A DNA stretch of 64,000 nucleotides from Pelagibacteraceae bacterium AG-439-F23 (GCA_003212415.1 QCPT01000002.1:1-64000), one strand, 5' to 3'; counted from the stretch's first letter, positions 21,287-31,722 are shown. Notes: generated by a model from the sequence alone, not told the origin. Made by a program: numbers and translations.

Positions 21287-21844
21287 TTAATTTTTAAGTC
21301 TTTTACCTTGTTGTCCTGTGTATTTTCTTTTAGTTTTTTCTTTCGTTTCTTTTGCATATACGGCTGCTCTTGATAGAATTTTTTTATTTAATTCAGCAAC
21401 TAAAGAACCTTTTTTTTCAGAAATTTGACAGTTATCATTTTGTCCACAATTTTTGTGAAATACTTTAATATCTAATGCATCAGATCTAACTTCATTTGTT
21501 AAAAAACGAATTGAAATTTTAATTGACTCATTCGTATTCGAACCAGATGTATACCAATCAGTAATTATTACGCCGCCGCTATAGTTAGCAGATGCAAGGG
21601 GCATAAAATCTATTGTATCTAATGATGCCCTCCAAAGTTCATTTGAACTTGCAAAATCAAAATCTCCAGAGCTTCCTTTTTTAACACCTCCCATAAGTGT
21701 AAAGCCCCTTCCTTCTTCAATATTTTTTTGAACTCTTTCTTTTGGGTCGGGAGGAAATTTTTTTGCATCTACACCTGTTCCACAAGAATTTAAAAAAGGC
21801 AAGAAAATGCTAAAGAGAACCAGAAACTGTATTTTTTTTATCAT
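21287..21844 (-). CDS. DUF3576-type lipoprotein
   Basis: LNSCGTG lipobox; LWRASLDTIDFMPLASANYSGGVIITDWY. Confidence 0.75.
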   Translation of the reverse strand: MIKKIQFLVLFSIFLPFLNSCGTGVDAKKFPPDPKERVQKNIEEGRGFTLMGGVKKGSSGDFDFASSNELWRASLDTIDFMPLASANYSGGVIITDWYTSGSNTNESIKISIRFLTNEVRSDALDIKVFHKNCGQNDNCQISEKKGSLVAELNKKILSRAAVYAKETKEKTKRKYTGQQGKRLKN

Positions 21845-22060
21845 TTTACTTTTATTTGATTTTTTCTATTTTTAAGCCTTATTAAACTATGCGAAAAGAT
21901 AAAAACACAATAAATTCAATCATTAATAGTGATGCAAAAATATCACACATAACAAATAAAAAAGTAATAATTTGCAATTTTAAGGCAAATTTCATTACAG
22001 ATTGGTATTAATTCAACGTTTAATATTAATATTAACAATTAAAAATAAGGAGTAATTAAT

Positions 22061-22990
22061 ATGGACAAACTACAAAAAGTTGGTCTTACAGCACTAGGAA
22101 CTGCTCTTGTATCAACTGCATCTTTTGCAGGTGATATGGCGGTAACTGGATCTGCTATAATGACTTACGCTGTTAACGACAACAGCAACAATAATAATGC
22201 TTGGTCTATGTCTGATACTATGACTTTTACTGGTTCAGGTGAACTAGATAATGGTTGGACTATGACATTCTCACACGCACTTGATGGTCCTAACGGTAAC
22301 GATGCAAACAGCATCAAGCTTGATATGGGCGACATGGGAACTTTAACTTTTGCTGGATTAGGTGGATCAGGACCAGTAGCTGGAACGGATGATAAAATGC
22401 CTTCAGCTAACGAAGAGTCTTGGAACAACGTAGATGGAACAGTAACAGCGGCAGCTTCGGGTGCTTCTGGTGCTAACGGTTTCAACTATACATTACCAGC
22501 AATGATAGATAATGTAGCAATGGAAGTTTACTACTTGCCGGCAGCAGCAGCATCTACTACTTCACTTGAATACGGTATAACGTATACTGGTATTGATGGA
22601 TTGACTGTTGGTTATGCAGGTGGTGATAACGAAACTACTGCTTCAAACACTATAGAAAGTACTAACTTGTATGCTACGTACACTATGGATGCATTCACTA
22701 TAGGTTTCCAAGATAACGAAACTGATAGACAAGCAGCAAACACTGACTCAGATTTCCAAGCTTATGCTATTTCTTATGCAGTAAGTGATGAATTATCTGT
22801 TTCTTACGGTGCTTCTACTGTTGAGCATGAAAACACTTCTCTAGAAGATCAAGAAGCTTCTGCGGTTTCATTCTCTTACGTATCTGGTGGAATGACATTC
22901 TCAGGTTCTTTAGCTAATGTAGATAATGTAGGTGGAACAGCTGCAACTGATAACACAGGTTATGAGTTGAACGTTACATTTGCATTCTAA
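22061..22990 (+). CDS. Porin-like outer-membrane beta-barrel protein
   Basis: MDKLQKVGLTALGTALVSTASFAGDMAVTG signal peptide; alternating beta strands; C-terminal ELNVTFAF ending in Phe. Confidence 0.8.
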   Translation: MDKLQKVGLTALGTALVSTASFAGDMAVTGSAIMTYAVNDNSNNNNAWSMSDTMTFTGSGELDNGWTMTFSHALDGPNGNDANSIKLDMGDMGTLTFAGLGGSGPVAGTDDKMPSANEESWNNVDGTVTAAASGASGANGFNYTLPAMIDNVAMEVYYLPAAAASTTSLEYGITYTGIDGLTVGYAGGDNETTASNTIESTNLYATYTMDAFTIGFQDNETDRQAANTDSDFQAYAISYAVSDELSVSYGASTVEHENTSLEDQEASAVSFSYVSGGMTFSGSLANVDNVGGTAATDNTGYELNVTFAF

Positions 22991-23016
22991 TTTAGTTAGA
23001 TAGTAAATTTATATTT

Positions 23017-23048
23017 AAGGCCCCTTTTTTATTAAAGGGGCCTTTTTT
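23017..23048. terminator. Rho-independent terminator after porin (bidirectional-capable)
   Basis: AAGGCCCCTTT-TTTATT-AAAGGGGCCTT followed by T run. Confidence 0.9.
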
Positions 23049-23574
23049 ATTTGAAATAAGATATACCAGCAAAACCCCATAAGTTAATTATATTCAGTAT
23101 TTTTTTATTTTTTTTAGAAATTCCTCCAAGCGCAATAACATTTTTTTTTGATAGAGAGCTTAAGTTTAAAAATTTAAATAAACCTAAATAATTATTATTT
23201 TTTTTAAATATTGAGGATAAAAAAATAGCATCAACTTTTTGTAATTCTTTAATTCTAATTTCTCTTAAATTGTGTGCAGAGCCTATAATTATAAAATCTT
23301 TTTTTTTACTGAAATTTAAGTGATTAAAAGACTTATTGAAAGAAGGTATATAAGCCCCATTTAAATTGAGTTTTAAAGCTAATTTAAAATTATTTGAAAG
23401 AAATAATTTTAATTTTTTTTTACTACAAAATTCTTTAAGCTTTAAAATTTCAAGTTTATTTATTTTTTTTGAATAATTCCTATAAATTATAGCTGTTTTA
23501 GTAGATTGATTTTCTAAAATTTTTTTATCAAATTTTTCTATAAAGTAGTATTGTTTAGGTAAATTGCTATGCAT
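23047..23574 (-). CDS. Degenerate thiamine phosphate synthase/TenI-like protein
   Basis: TIM-barrel-like: NGAYIPS, IIGSAHNLREI, DAIFLSSIFKK, VIALGGISKKN. Confidence 0.65.
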   Translation of the reverse strand: MHSNLPKQYYFIEKFDKKILENQSTKTAIIYRNYSKKINKLEILKLKEFCSKKKLKLFLSNNFKLALKLNLNGAYIPSFNKSFNHLNFSKKKDFIIIGSAHNLREIRIKELQKVDAIFLSSIFKKNNNYLGLFKFLNLSSLSKKNVIALGGISKKNKKILNIINLWGFAGISYFK

Positions 23575-24231
23575 AAATCAGTTCAGAACTTAATTAATAT
23601 ACAAAATTTAATTAAATCAAAACAATCTGTTTTAAAAAATCATAAGGTAATTCCTCAAATAATTGCTGTTTCTAAAACATTTAAAATTAATCATATTTTA
23701 CCTTTAATAGAATATGGTCATACAGATTATGGAGAAAACAAAGTGCAGGAAGCCATAGAGAAATGGTCAGAAATAAAATATAATAATGATAAAATTAAAC
23801 TACATTTAATTGGAAAATTACAAACTAACAAAGTTAAAGTTTCTCTAAAATTATTTGATTATATCCATTCCTTAGACAATGAAAAACTTGCTAGAAAAAT
23901 TTCTGAGGAACAAAAGAAACAAAATCTTAAACCAAAATTATTTATTCAAGTTAATATAGGAAATGAATCACAAAAAAATGGAATTCATATAAAAAAATTA
24001 AATGAATTCTATGATTATTGTAAACAACTAAATTTAAATATAGTTGGCATAATGTGTATACCTCCTATAGATGATGATCCTGAAATTTCATTTTCAAGAA
24101 TGAATTATTTTAAAAAAGAAATGAAACTTAAAGAACTAAGTATGGGCATGTCTTCTGATTACCTAGATGCTATAAAATATAATTCTACTTTTTTGAGAAT
24201 AGGCTCTAGTATATTTGGTGCTAGAAATTAA
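23569..24231 (+). CDS. yggS: YggS family PLP-binding protein
   Basis: IIAVSKTFKINHILPLIEYGHTDYGENKVQEA; LHLIGKLQTNKVK; LSMGMSSDYLDAI. Confidence 0.95.
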   Translation: MHKSVQNLINIQNLIKSKQSVLKNHKVIPQIIAVSKTFKINHILPLIEYGHTDYGENKVQEAIEKWSEIKYNNDKIKLHLIGKLQTNKVKVSLKLFDYIHSLDNEKLARKISEEQKKQNLKPKLFIQVNIGNESQKNGIHIKKLNEFYDYCKQLNLNIVGIMCIPPIDDDPEISFSRMNYFKKEMKLKELSMGMSSDYLDAIKYNSTFLRIGSSIFGARN

Positions 24232-24719
24232 ATAATTTTAATTTTTGTTTTTCTATTAATTAACTTAAGCAATATTAATAAATCCTTTTTCCTAAGAGCA
24301 ATACAACCTGCCGTTTTTTTATAATTTTTAGTTATATGAATAAATATTGCACTTCCTTTTCCAGCTAAAGTTTTTTTTGTATTATATTGTATTGGTATTA
24401 CATAATCATACTTATAATCTTTTCTAAACATTTTTTCATGTTTGATTTTTTTATTTATCTTAATTAGTTTGTTATATTTTTTATTTCTAAAATCATTACA
24501 CCAACCCATTTTTTTTTTTATAGAAATGCAGTTAAGCCTAGTAATTGGTTTATTATTTCTATCTTTCCTATAATAAACATTACCAAGAAAAAATAATCCT
24601 TTGGGTGTTTTTTTGTCACCTTCAATCTTATTATTTGTTAATCCATTTTTGCCCACACAACATCTAAAAGTAAAATCTTCAAAAATAAGAGTTTCTTTAT
24701 TTTTTACTATAATTGTCAT
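24228..24719 (-). CDS. L,D-transpeptidase (YkuD) family protein
   Basis: GDKKTPKGLFFLG; GSAIFIHITKNYKKTAGCIALRKKDLL. Confidence 0.85.
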   Translation of the reverse strand: MTIIVKNKETLIFEDFTFRCCVGKNGLTNNKIEGDKKTPKGLFFLGNVYYRKDRNNKPITRLNCISIKKKMGWCNDFRNKKYNKLIKINKKIKHEKMFRKDYKYDYVIPIQYNTKKTLAGKGSAIFIHITKNYKKTAGCIALRKKDLLILLKLINRKTKIKII

Positions 24720-24732
24720 ATCTTGATTATAT

Positions 24733-25296
24733 ATGAATAAACAAAATTTGATAATTTATGATTTTATTGAATTATTCTCAATTTTAAATGAAATAAAAAA
24801 TAATTTAAATTTCAATCTTTTAAATGTTTCCAAAAAGGAATTTGATGAATTAAAATTTGATCATTTGAATAATTTTTTGATAATTGCAAAAAAAAAAGTT
24901 CCAAATTTAAATAATCAAATTATATTAAATAATTATCCCTTAAAGATCTCAAAGATAATAGAAACTATTAATATTAATTTTTTAAAGAATAGATTTGTTG
25001 AACAATCAGAAATTGATCTTGGTTTTTACAAATTAAATTTAAATTCTAGAAAAATTTTTGATGATAAAAATGAATTAAATTTAACTGAAAAAGAGGCGGA
25101 TATTATTATATTTTTAAAAAAATCAGAAAATCCAGTATCTATTGATAAATTACAAACTGAAGTTTGGGGACACAGTTCAAAGCTCGAAACTCATACTGTC
25201 GAAACTCATATTTATAGATTGAGAAAAAAAATAAGTAATAAATTTAACAATAATAACTTCATTCAAAGTACTAAATTCGGTTATAATATTAAGTGA
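24733..25296 (+). CDS. OmpR-type winged-helix protein with degenerate N-terminal domain
   Basis: LNLTEKEADIIIFLKK...LQTEVWGHSSKLETHTVETHIYRLRKKI...FIQSTKFGYNI. Confidence 0.85.
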   Translation: MNKQNLIIYDFIELFSILNEIKNNLNFNLLNVSKKEFDELKFDHLNNFLIIAKKKVPNLNNQIILNNYPLKISKIIETININFLKNRFVEQSEIDLGFYKLNLNSRKIFDDKNELNLTEKEADIIIFLKKSENPVSIDKLQTEVWGHSSKLETHTVETHIYRLRKKISNKFNNNNFIQSTKFGYNIK

Positions 25297-25412
25297 AAAA
25301 AAGAAATATTATTGCCAAAGATCTTTTAACAAAAAAATATAAACCAAGAATAATCAAACCAAAAAAGGGAAAGGGTAGTTTTAAAAGAAGAAAAAAATAT
25401 ACTAAAGCCTAG
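25293..25412 (+). CDS. arfA: ArfA-like alternative ribosome-rescue factor (39 aa, GTG start; not in the supplied ORF track)
   Basis: VKKRNIIAKDLLTKKYKPRIIKPKKGKGSFKRRKKYTKA; KKGKGSFKR matches the KKGKGSYMR core of E. coli ArfA; start overlaps upstream stop (GTGA). Confidence 0.7.
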   Translation: MKKRNIIAKDLLTKKYKPRIIKPKKGKGSFKRRKKYTKA

Positions 25413-26331
25413 CCCCAATTTGCTGGATAACTTTAGAAGACATTTCAGTACCTTTTTCTAAACTTTCTTTTGTAGATAAATTATTTGAAATTCCATGTAA
25501 AAAACCTGCGGCAAATAAATCTCCTGCACCAGTTAAATCAATAACTTTTAAATTTTTTTGTATACCGCATTCTACAACCTCATCTCCATTTATAGCTACA
25601 CTTCCTTTTTCACCACGAGTTAAAACAATTAGCTTTTTAAGATTTTTAGAAAATGATATTACTTCATCAAAATTTTTTACATCAATCAAAGACATTATTT
25701 CTTGTTCGTTTGCAAATGTAATATCTAATTTATTTTTTACTAAATCTAAGAAATGAGGTTTATGCCTTTCAACGCAAAATAAATCAGATAGCGACATAGC
25801 AACCTTATTTGAATTTTGGATAGCTTTGTCAAATGCAGATTTTGGATCTCCTTCATCCCACAAATATCCTTCTAAAAATGTAATTTTACTATTTTTAACA
25901 GCATTAACATCAACATCATTTTCATTTATTTTTCCTGCAGTTCCCAAAAAAGTGCACATTGTTCTTTCAGAGTCAGGTGTAATTAATATCAAACAAGTTC
26001 CTGTTGGTAAGTCCTCTTTTTTTTTAGAATAAAAATATTTTACGTTTTCTTGTTTAAGCCCATCTTCATATTTGCTTCCAAGATCATCATCATTAACTTT
26101 TCCTATAAATCCAACTTCATTTCCAAGTTGAGACAAACCAACAATTGAGTTAGCGACAGATCCTCCTGAAACTGTTTTTTCAATTTTAAGGTTAGATAAT
26201 AAGTTTTTAAATTCATTATCATCAAAAATTAATTTCATTGTACTTTTAGTTAAATTATTTTTAGTGATAAAATCATCATCTACTTTGCAAATAACATCTA
26301 CAATTGCATTTCCTATTCCTAAAATTTCCAT
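25402..26331 (-). CDS. PfkB-family carbohydrate/adenosine kinase
   Basis: GNAIVDVICKVDD; VSGGSVANSIVGLSQLG; IDLTGAGDLFAAGFLHG. Confidence 0.93.
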   Translation of the reverse strand: MEILGIGNAIVDVICKVDDDFITKNNLTKSTMKLIFDDNEFKNLLSNLKIEKTVSGGSVANSIVGLSQLGNEVGFIGKVNDDDLGSKYEDGLKQENVKYFYSKKKEDLPTGTCLILITPDSERTMCTFLGTAGKINENDVDVNAVKNSKITFLEGYLWDEGDPKSAFDKAIQNSNKVAMSLSDLFCVERHKPHFLDLVKNKLDITFANEQEIMSLIDVKNFDEVISFSKNLKKLIVLTRGEKGSVAINGDEVVECGIQKNLKVIDLTGAGDLFAAGFLHGISNNLSTKESLEKGTEMSSKVIQQIGARL

Positions 26332-26332
26332 A

Positions 26333-26986
26333 TTAAGCTTTCTTTGTTTTGATTGGTTTTTTTCTATTAGGATAACAAGTAGTACAAATTTTACAAGTCA
26401 AACCATAACATTCTCTTGCTTTGCAATACTCTCTTCCATAAAAAATTATTTGAAGGTGAAGCTTGTTCCAAGATTTTTTAGGAAACAATCTTTTTAAATC
26501 TTCCTCTGTTTGTACTACATTTTTACCATTAGTAAGGCCCCATCTTTGAGCTAACCGATGTATATGAGTATCAACAGGAAACGCAGAGTAACCAAATCCT
26601 TGCGACATAACTACACTAGCAGTTTTATGTCCAACTCCAGGTAATTTTTCAAGATCTTCAAAGTTATCTGGAACCTTTCCATTATGTTTTTCAATTAATT
26701 GTTTTGATAATAAGTAAACACTTTTTGCTTTAACTCTGAATATACCAATACTTTTAATAAGATTTTCAATTTTTTTTCTTCCTAATTTTACAAAATGTTC
26801 TGGCTTATTATATTTTGGATAAATATTTTTAGTTACATTATTAACATTAATATCTGTAGTTTGTGCAGACAACAAAACAGAAACTAATAGAGTAAATTTA
26901 TTTCTATGTTTTAAAGGAATAGGTGTTTTTGGATAAATTTTATTTAATACTTTTAATATTATTTTAGATCTTTGAACTTCATTCAT
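26333..26986 (-). CDS. nth: Endonuclease III
   Basis: LVSVLLSAQTTDINVN; LPGVGHKTASVV; FPVDTHIHRLAQRWG; C-terminal 4Fe-4S cysteines. Confidence 0.97.
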   Translation of the reverse strand: MNEVQRSKIILKVLNKIYPKTPIPLKHRNKFTLLVSVLLSAQTTDINVNNVTKNIYPKYNKPEHFVKLGRKKIENLIKSIGIFRVKAKSVYLLSKQLIEKHNGKVPDNFEDLEKLPGVGHKTASVVMSQGFGYSAFPVDTHIHRLAQRWGLTNGKNVVQTEEDLKRLFPKKSWNKLHLQIIFYGREYCKARECYGLTCKICTTCYPNRKKPIKTKKA

Positions 26987-27759
26987 TTGAAGTTCAAAAC
27001 ATCTCTCATAGAATAAAGCCCAGGTTTTTTATTCATTAACCATTTAGCAGCTGTAAAAGCTCCTTCTGAATAAAGAGCCCTATCAAATGCTTCATGATTT
27101 AGAGTTATAACCTCTTTTCCACTAGAGAATGCAACTTCATGCTCTCCAATAATTTCACCTTTTCTAATTGAATTAAAATTAATTTTTTTCCCATAAGGAA
27201 AAGATTGTTTATTAAGGTATTTTCTACCTAATAATTTGTAGAAATCTTTATTTTTTCCAACAGATATACCTTTTCCAAGCATCAAAGCTGTTCCTGAAGG
27301 GTGATCTTTTTTATGTTTATGATGCACTTCAAAAACTTTACTTAAGAAGTTATTTCCAAGTGATTTTGAAGCAATTTCAGTTAAATACATAAGCAAGTTT
27401 ATTCCTAAACTCATATTACCTGCTTTAAGTATTGGTATTTTTTCAGAGTATTTTTTAATTAAACTTTCTTCTTTTTTTGTAAATCCTGTTGTTCCAATAA
27501 CTACTCTTTTTTTTAATTTTGATGCAATCTTTAATACTTCAAGTGTACATTTCGGAACTGTAAAATCTATTATAACATTAGAGTTTTTAAATGCTTTTTC
27601 TGTATTAAGCTCAGGTTTAATTCCACTTATTTTTTTATTGATAATTCTATTTTCTGTAAGAGTTACTAGTTTAAAACTTTTGTCTGATTTTGCAGACTTG
27701 ATAAATTGCTGGCCCATCCTTCCCATGCAACCAGTAATAGCTAAATTAATTTTTTTCAT
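26983..27759 (-). CDS. dapB: 4-hydroxy-tetrahydrodipicolinate reductase
   Basis: AITGCMGRMGQQ; VIGTTGFTKKE; EVHHKHKKDHPSGTAL. Confidence 0.97.
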   Translation of the reverse strand: MKKINLAITGCMGRMGQQFIKSAKSDKSFKLVTLTENRIINKKISGIKPELNTEKAFKNSNVIIDFTVPKCTLEVLKIASKLKKRVVIGTTGFTKKEESLIKKYSEKIPILKAGNMSLGINLLMYLTEIASKSLGNNFLSKVFEVHHKHKKDHPSGTALMLGKGISVGKNKDFYKLLGRKYLNKQSFPYGKKINFNSIRKGEIIGEHEVAFSSGKEVITLNHEAFDRALYSEGAFTAAKWLMNKKPGLYSMRDVLNFK

Positions 27760-27927
27760 TTAAAAGATAAAGTATAAAACTATCATAACAACAGAAACAA
27801 TTATAGCCCAAATAGATAGATTTGTTAAAAATTGCTTTAATTTCGAATTAGTTTGTAAAAAAGATGGTAGAACCAATATTAGAACAGCAATCATAAAAAT
27901 TGCTGGAATAATTTGATCCCAGTTCAT
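27760..27927 (-). CDS. Small 55-aa two-TM membrane protein (not in the ORF track)
   Basis: MNWDQIIPAIFMIAVLILVLPSFLQTNSKLKQFLTNLSIWAIIVSVVMIVLYFIF; fills the dapB-dnaJ gap end to end. Confidence 0.75.
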   Translation of the reverse strand: MNWDQIIPAIFMIAVLILVLPSFLQTNSKLKQFLTNLSIWAIIVSVVMIVLYFIF

Positions 27928-29055
27928 TTAATTTTTCCAGAAACTCTTAGCCTTTTGAAAGAATTTTTTTATACTTGGATTAGATTTTTCGTTTTCAATT
28001 TCTCTAAATTTTTCAAGTAATTCTTTTTGTTCTTTATTAAGAGATACTGGAACTTCAGTGTTGACTTGAACATATAAATCGCCATTTCCACTACCTCTCA
28101 TATAAGGCATGCCTTTACCTTTCAATCTAAATTGTTTACCATTTTGAGTTCCTTGGGGTATTTTAATTTTAGCTTTACCACCGTCTATAGTTGGAATTTC
28201 AATAGATGATCCTAAAGCGGCATCTGCAATAGATATTGGGCATTCAAAGAAGAGGTTTTCTTCTGATCTTTTAAAAAGATCATGCGAATAAACATTTACA
28301 AATAAGTATAAATCCCCATTGCTAGTACCTCTTGATCCAGCCTCTCCTTTCCCGGCTAATCTAATTCTTGTCCCATCATCAACTCCTTTTGGAATTGTAA
28401 CCGAAAGTCTTTTTGATGCCTGTTTTTTTCCTTGTCCTCCACAACCACCACAAGGATTGGTGATCACTTCACCTGAGCCAGAACATTCAGGACATGTTTG
28501 TTGTACAGTAAAAAAACCTTGGCTTGATCTTACTTGACCATGACCACCACACATTGAACATGATCCAGCGTCATGACCAGGTTTAGATCCAGAACCACTA
28601 CAAGTATCGCATTTTTCTGATGTTGAAAATTTTATGTCTTGTTTTTTCCCCGTATAAGCTTCTTCCAAAGAAATTGATAAATCATATCTTAAATCAGAAC
28701 CTCTACTATTTGATCTTCTTGATCTTCTTCCTCCTCCACCAAAACCTTCACCAAAAAAATCCTCAAATATATCTGAAAAATGACTTGAAAAATCAAAATT
28801 TCCAAATCCTCCTCGACCACCACCTCCATTTTCAAAGGCTGCGTGACCAAAATTATCATAATTTTGCTTTCTCTCAGAGTTTGATAGAACATGATAAGCT
28901 TCTGACGCTTCTTTAAATTTTTCTTCAGCAGCTTTATCACCTTTATTTTTATCAGGGTGATATTTAACTGCCTGTTTTCTATAAGCTGATTTTATCTGAT
29001 CGGATGAAGCACCTTTATTTACACCTAATACCTCATAATAATCTCTTTTTGCCAT
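27928..29055 (-). CDS. dnaJ: Chaperone DnaJ
   Basis: [33 protein letters not shown]; four CxxCxGxG repeats. Confidence 0.98.
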   Translation of the reverse strand: MAKRDYYEVLGVNKGASSDQIKSAYRKQAVKYHPDKNKGDKAAEEKFKEASEAYHVLSNSERKQNYDNFGHAAFENGGGGRGGFGNFDFSSHFSDIFEDFFGEGFGGGGRRSRRSNSRGSDLRYDLSISLEEAYTGKKQDIKFSTSEKCDTCSGSGSKPGHDAGSCSMCGGHGQVRSSQGFFTVQQTCPECSGSGEVITNPCGGCGGQGKKQASKRLSVTIPKGVDDGTRIRLAGKGEAGSRGTSNGDLYLFVNVYSHDLFKRSEENLFFECPISIADAALGSSIEIPTIDGGKAKIKIPQGTQNGKQFRLKGKGMPYMRGSGNGDLYVQVNTEVPVSLNKEQKELLEKFREIENEKSNPSIKKFFQKAKSFWKN

Positions 29056-29083
29056 AACTAATTATAGACAAATAGTTGTTAGG

Positions 29084-31009
29084 TTAGGCGCTTTTTTCTT
29101 TATTATCGTCTTTTACTTCTTCAAAGTCTGCATCAACAACGTTATCGTCTTTTTTTCCTTCTTCTTTTTTTGCATCTTTTGGTGCATCACCAGGTTTAGC
29201 ACTTTGTTGTGATTTATAAATTGCTTCACCTAATTTCATTGAAGCTTGGACTAAATCTTGTGTTTTTTTCTTTATTTCTTCTATGTCAGTTCCTTTAATT
29301 GCATTTCTAAGATTTGCTGAAGCATCTTCAATTGCTTTTTTATCTGCATCAGAAACTTTGCTTCCATGTTCTTTTAAATTTTTCTCAGTAGAATGTAATA
29401 GAGTATCAGCTTGATTTCTTGCATCAACAGATTCTCTTTTTTTCTTATCTGCCTCTTTATTAGATTCGGCATCTTTCACCATTTGACTAATTTCTTCATC
29501 GCTCAGTCCTCCTGACGCTTGAATTTGAATTTTTTGTTCTTTTCCAGTTCCCTTGTCTTTTGCGGAAACATTGACAATACCATTGGCATCTATGTCAAAA
29601 GTTACTTCAATTTGAGGAACTCCTCTAGCCGCTGGAGCTATTCCAACTAACTCAAAATTTCCTAAAATCTTATTATCTGATGCCATTTCCCTCTCTCCTT
29701 GGAGAACTCTAATGGATACAGCTGGCTGATTATCTTCAGCAGTAGAAAAAACCTGACTCTTCTTTGTTGGTATTGTTGTATTTTTTTCAATTAATTTTGT
29801 AGAAACTCCACCAAGTGTTTCAATACCTAAAGACAAAGGTGTAACATCTAATAATAAAACATCTTTAACATCGCCCTGTAATACACCGGCCTGTATAGCG
29901 GCACCCATTGCTACAACTTCATCTGGATTTACAGATTTATTAGGTTCTTTCCCAAAAAAATTTTTTACTTCTTCAATAACTTTAGGCATTCTTGTCATAC
30001 CGCCTACAAGAACTATTTCATCTACTTCGCTCGCAGATAATCCCGCATCTTTAAGAGCTATTTTGCAAGGTGGTATTGTTCTTGTAATTAAATCTTCAAC
30101 TAAAGCTTCAAGTTTTGCTCTAGTCATTTTTAAATTAATATGTTTAGGACCAGTTTTATCTGCTGTAATGAATGGAAGATTTATTTCTGTTTGAGTAGCA
30201 GAAGAAAGTTCTATTTTTGCTTTTTCTGCAGCCTCTTTTAATCGCTGTAAGGCTAATTTGTCAGATTTTAAATCTATTCCATTTTCTTTTTTAAATTCTG
30301 TTAAAAGGTAATCAACAATTGTATTATCAAAATCTTCTCCACCTAAGAATGTATCGCCATTTGTTGATTTAACTTCAAACACACCATCACCTAGTTCTAA
30401 AATTGAAACATCAAATGTTCCGCCACCCAAATCATAAACAGCAATTTTTTTGTTTGTTTTTTTATCCAAACCGTATGCTAAAGATGCTGCAGTTGGTTCA
30501 TTTATAATTCTTAATACTTCTAATCCAGCAATTTTTCCTGCATCTTTAGTCGCTTGTCTTTGAGCATCATTAAAATATGCGGGAACAGTAATCACCGCTT
30601 GTTTAACTTCTGAACCTAAATATTTTTCAGCTGTCTCCTTCATTTTTTGTAAAACAAATGCTGAAATCTGAGAAGGTGAATATTTATTTCCTTTTGCTTC
30701 TATCCACGCATCTCCTTTTTCTGAATTAATAATTTTAAAAGGTGCCGTCTCTATATCTTTTTTAACAGATGGGTCTTCAAAGTTTCTTCCAACTAATCTT
30801 TTTACTGCAAATATAGTGTTCTCAGGATTAGTTACAGCTTGTCTTTTTGCTGGTTGTCCAATTAATTTTTCTTCACCATCTGTAAATGCTACAACTGATG
30901 GAGTTGTTCTAGCTCCTTCAGTGTTTTCCAGAACTTTTGCTTGTGTACCTTCCATAACTGCTACACAAGAGTTTGTTGTTCCTAAGTCTATTCCTATTAC
31001 TTTGCTCAT
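29084..31009 (-). CDS. dnaK: Chaperone DnaK
   Basis: [49 protein letters not shown]. Confidence 0.99.
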   Translation of the reverse strand: MSKVIGIDLGTTNSCVAVMEGTQAKVLENTEGARTTPSVVAFTDGEEKLIGQPAKRQAVTNPENTIFAVKRLVGRNFEDPSVKKDIETAPFKIINSEKGDAWIEAKGNKYSPSQISAFVLQKMKETAEKYLGSEVKQAVITVPAYFNDAQRQATKDAGKIAGLEVLRIINEPTAASLAYGLDKKTNKKIAVYDLGGGTFDVSILELGDGVFEVKSTNGDTFLGGEDFDNTIVDYLLTEFKKENGIDLKSDKLALQRLKEAAEKAKIELSSATQTEINLPFITADKTGPKHINLKMTRAKLEALVEDLITRTIPPCKIALKDAGLSASEVDEIVLVGGMTRMPKVIEEVKNFFGKEPNKSVNPDEVVAMGAAIQAGVLQGDVKDVLLLDVTPLSLGIETLGGVSTKLIEKNTTIPTKKSQVFSTAEDNQPAVSIRVLQGEREMASDNKILGNFELVGIAPAARGVPQIEVTFDIDANGIVNVSAKDKGTGKEQKIQIQASGGLSDEEISQMVKDAESNKEADKKKRESVDARNQADTLLHSTEKNLKEHGSKVSDADKKAIEDASANLRNAIKGTDIEEIKKKTQDLVQASMKLGEAIYKSQQSAKPGDAPKDAKKEEGKKDDNVVDADFEEVKDDNKEKSA

Positions 31010-31068
31010 ATATATTTACCTCAGCCTCATATAAGTGTTAATTTTACAACTACAACCATCTTAAAAAA

Positions 31069-31722
31069 TTATTTTTCTTCTTGTTTTTCCTTATTTTCCT
31101 CACTTTTTTTATTATCATTTTCTTCTTCTTCTAACTTTTTCTTTGAAACTCCAACTAAAGAAGGTCTCAATAATCTATCTTTCATCATGAACCCTTTTTG
31201 TATCTCTTGAATTATTGTTCCTGGCTCTTTGGTATTATCTTCTATTTCCATCATTGCTTGATGAAGATTAGGGTCAAGTTTTTCATTAATTGATTTTATT
31301 GGTTCAATATTATTTTTTTTAAATATAGATAAAATGTCTTTGTTAATAATATTTAAGTGTTCTATAACTTTTTTTAAAGTTTCAGTGTTTTTTAATTTTT
31401 CATCATTTTCCAAAGATAATTTTGATCTTTCAAGGTTGTCTAATAAATTTAATGATTCTCTTGCAAAAGCAAAACCACCATATTCAAAAGCATCCTCTTT
31501 TTCTTTTTCAAATCTTCTTCGTTGATTTTCCATTTCAGCAAAAGTTCTTGCCAATTTATCTTTAAGATTTTCTATCTCTTCTTCTGGAGATTGTTCTTTT
31601 TTTTGTTCTTTATCTTCTAAATTTTTTCCATTATTTTTAGAATTTTCTTCCTGAGCGTCTAATAGTTTTTCTTCAGATTGATTATTATTTTTTTCTTCTT
31701 CTTTTAAATCTTCTTTTTCCAT
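31069..31722 (-). CDS. grpE: Nucleotide exchange factor GrpE
   Basis: LARTFAEMENQRRRFEKEKEDAFEYG; DPNLHQAMMEIE; GFMMKDRLLRPSLVGVSK. Confidence 0.95.
   Translation of the reverse strand: MEKEDLKEEEKNNNQSEEKLLDAQEENSKNNGKNLEDKEQKKEQSPEEEIENLKDKLARTFAEMENQRRRFEKEKEDAFEYGGFAFARESLNLLDNLERSKLSLENDEKLKNTETLKKVIEHLNIINKDILSIFKKNNIEPIKSINEKLDPNLHQAMMEIEDNTKEPGTIIQEIQKGFMMKDRLLRPSLVGVSKKKLEEEENDNKKSEENKEKQEEK

Noticed and set aside
22165-22485. Minus-strand 106-aa ORF opposite the porin
   Set aside because: Shadow ORF; Pro/Ser/Leu-rich composition is the complement of the Gly/Ala/Asn-rich porin
28319-28940. ORFs overlapping dnaJ on both strands
   Set aside because: Arise from the Gly-rich/zinc-finger repeats of dnaJ read in other frames
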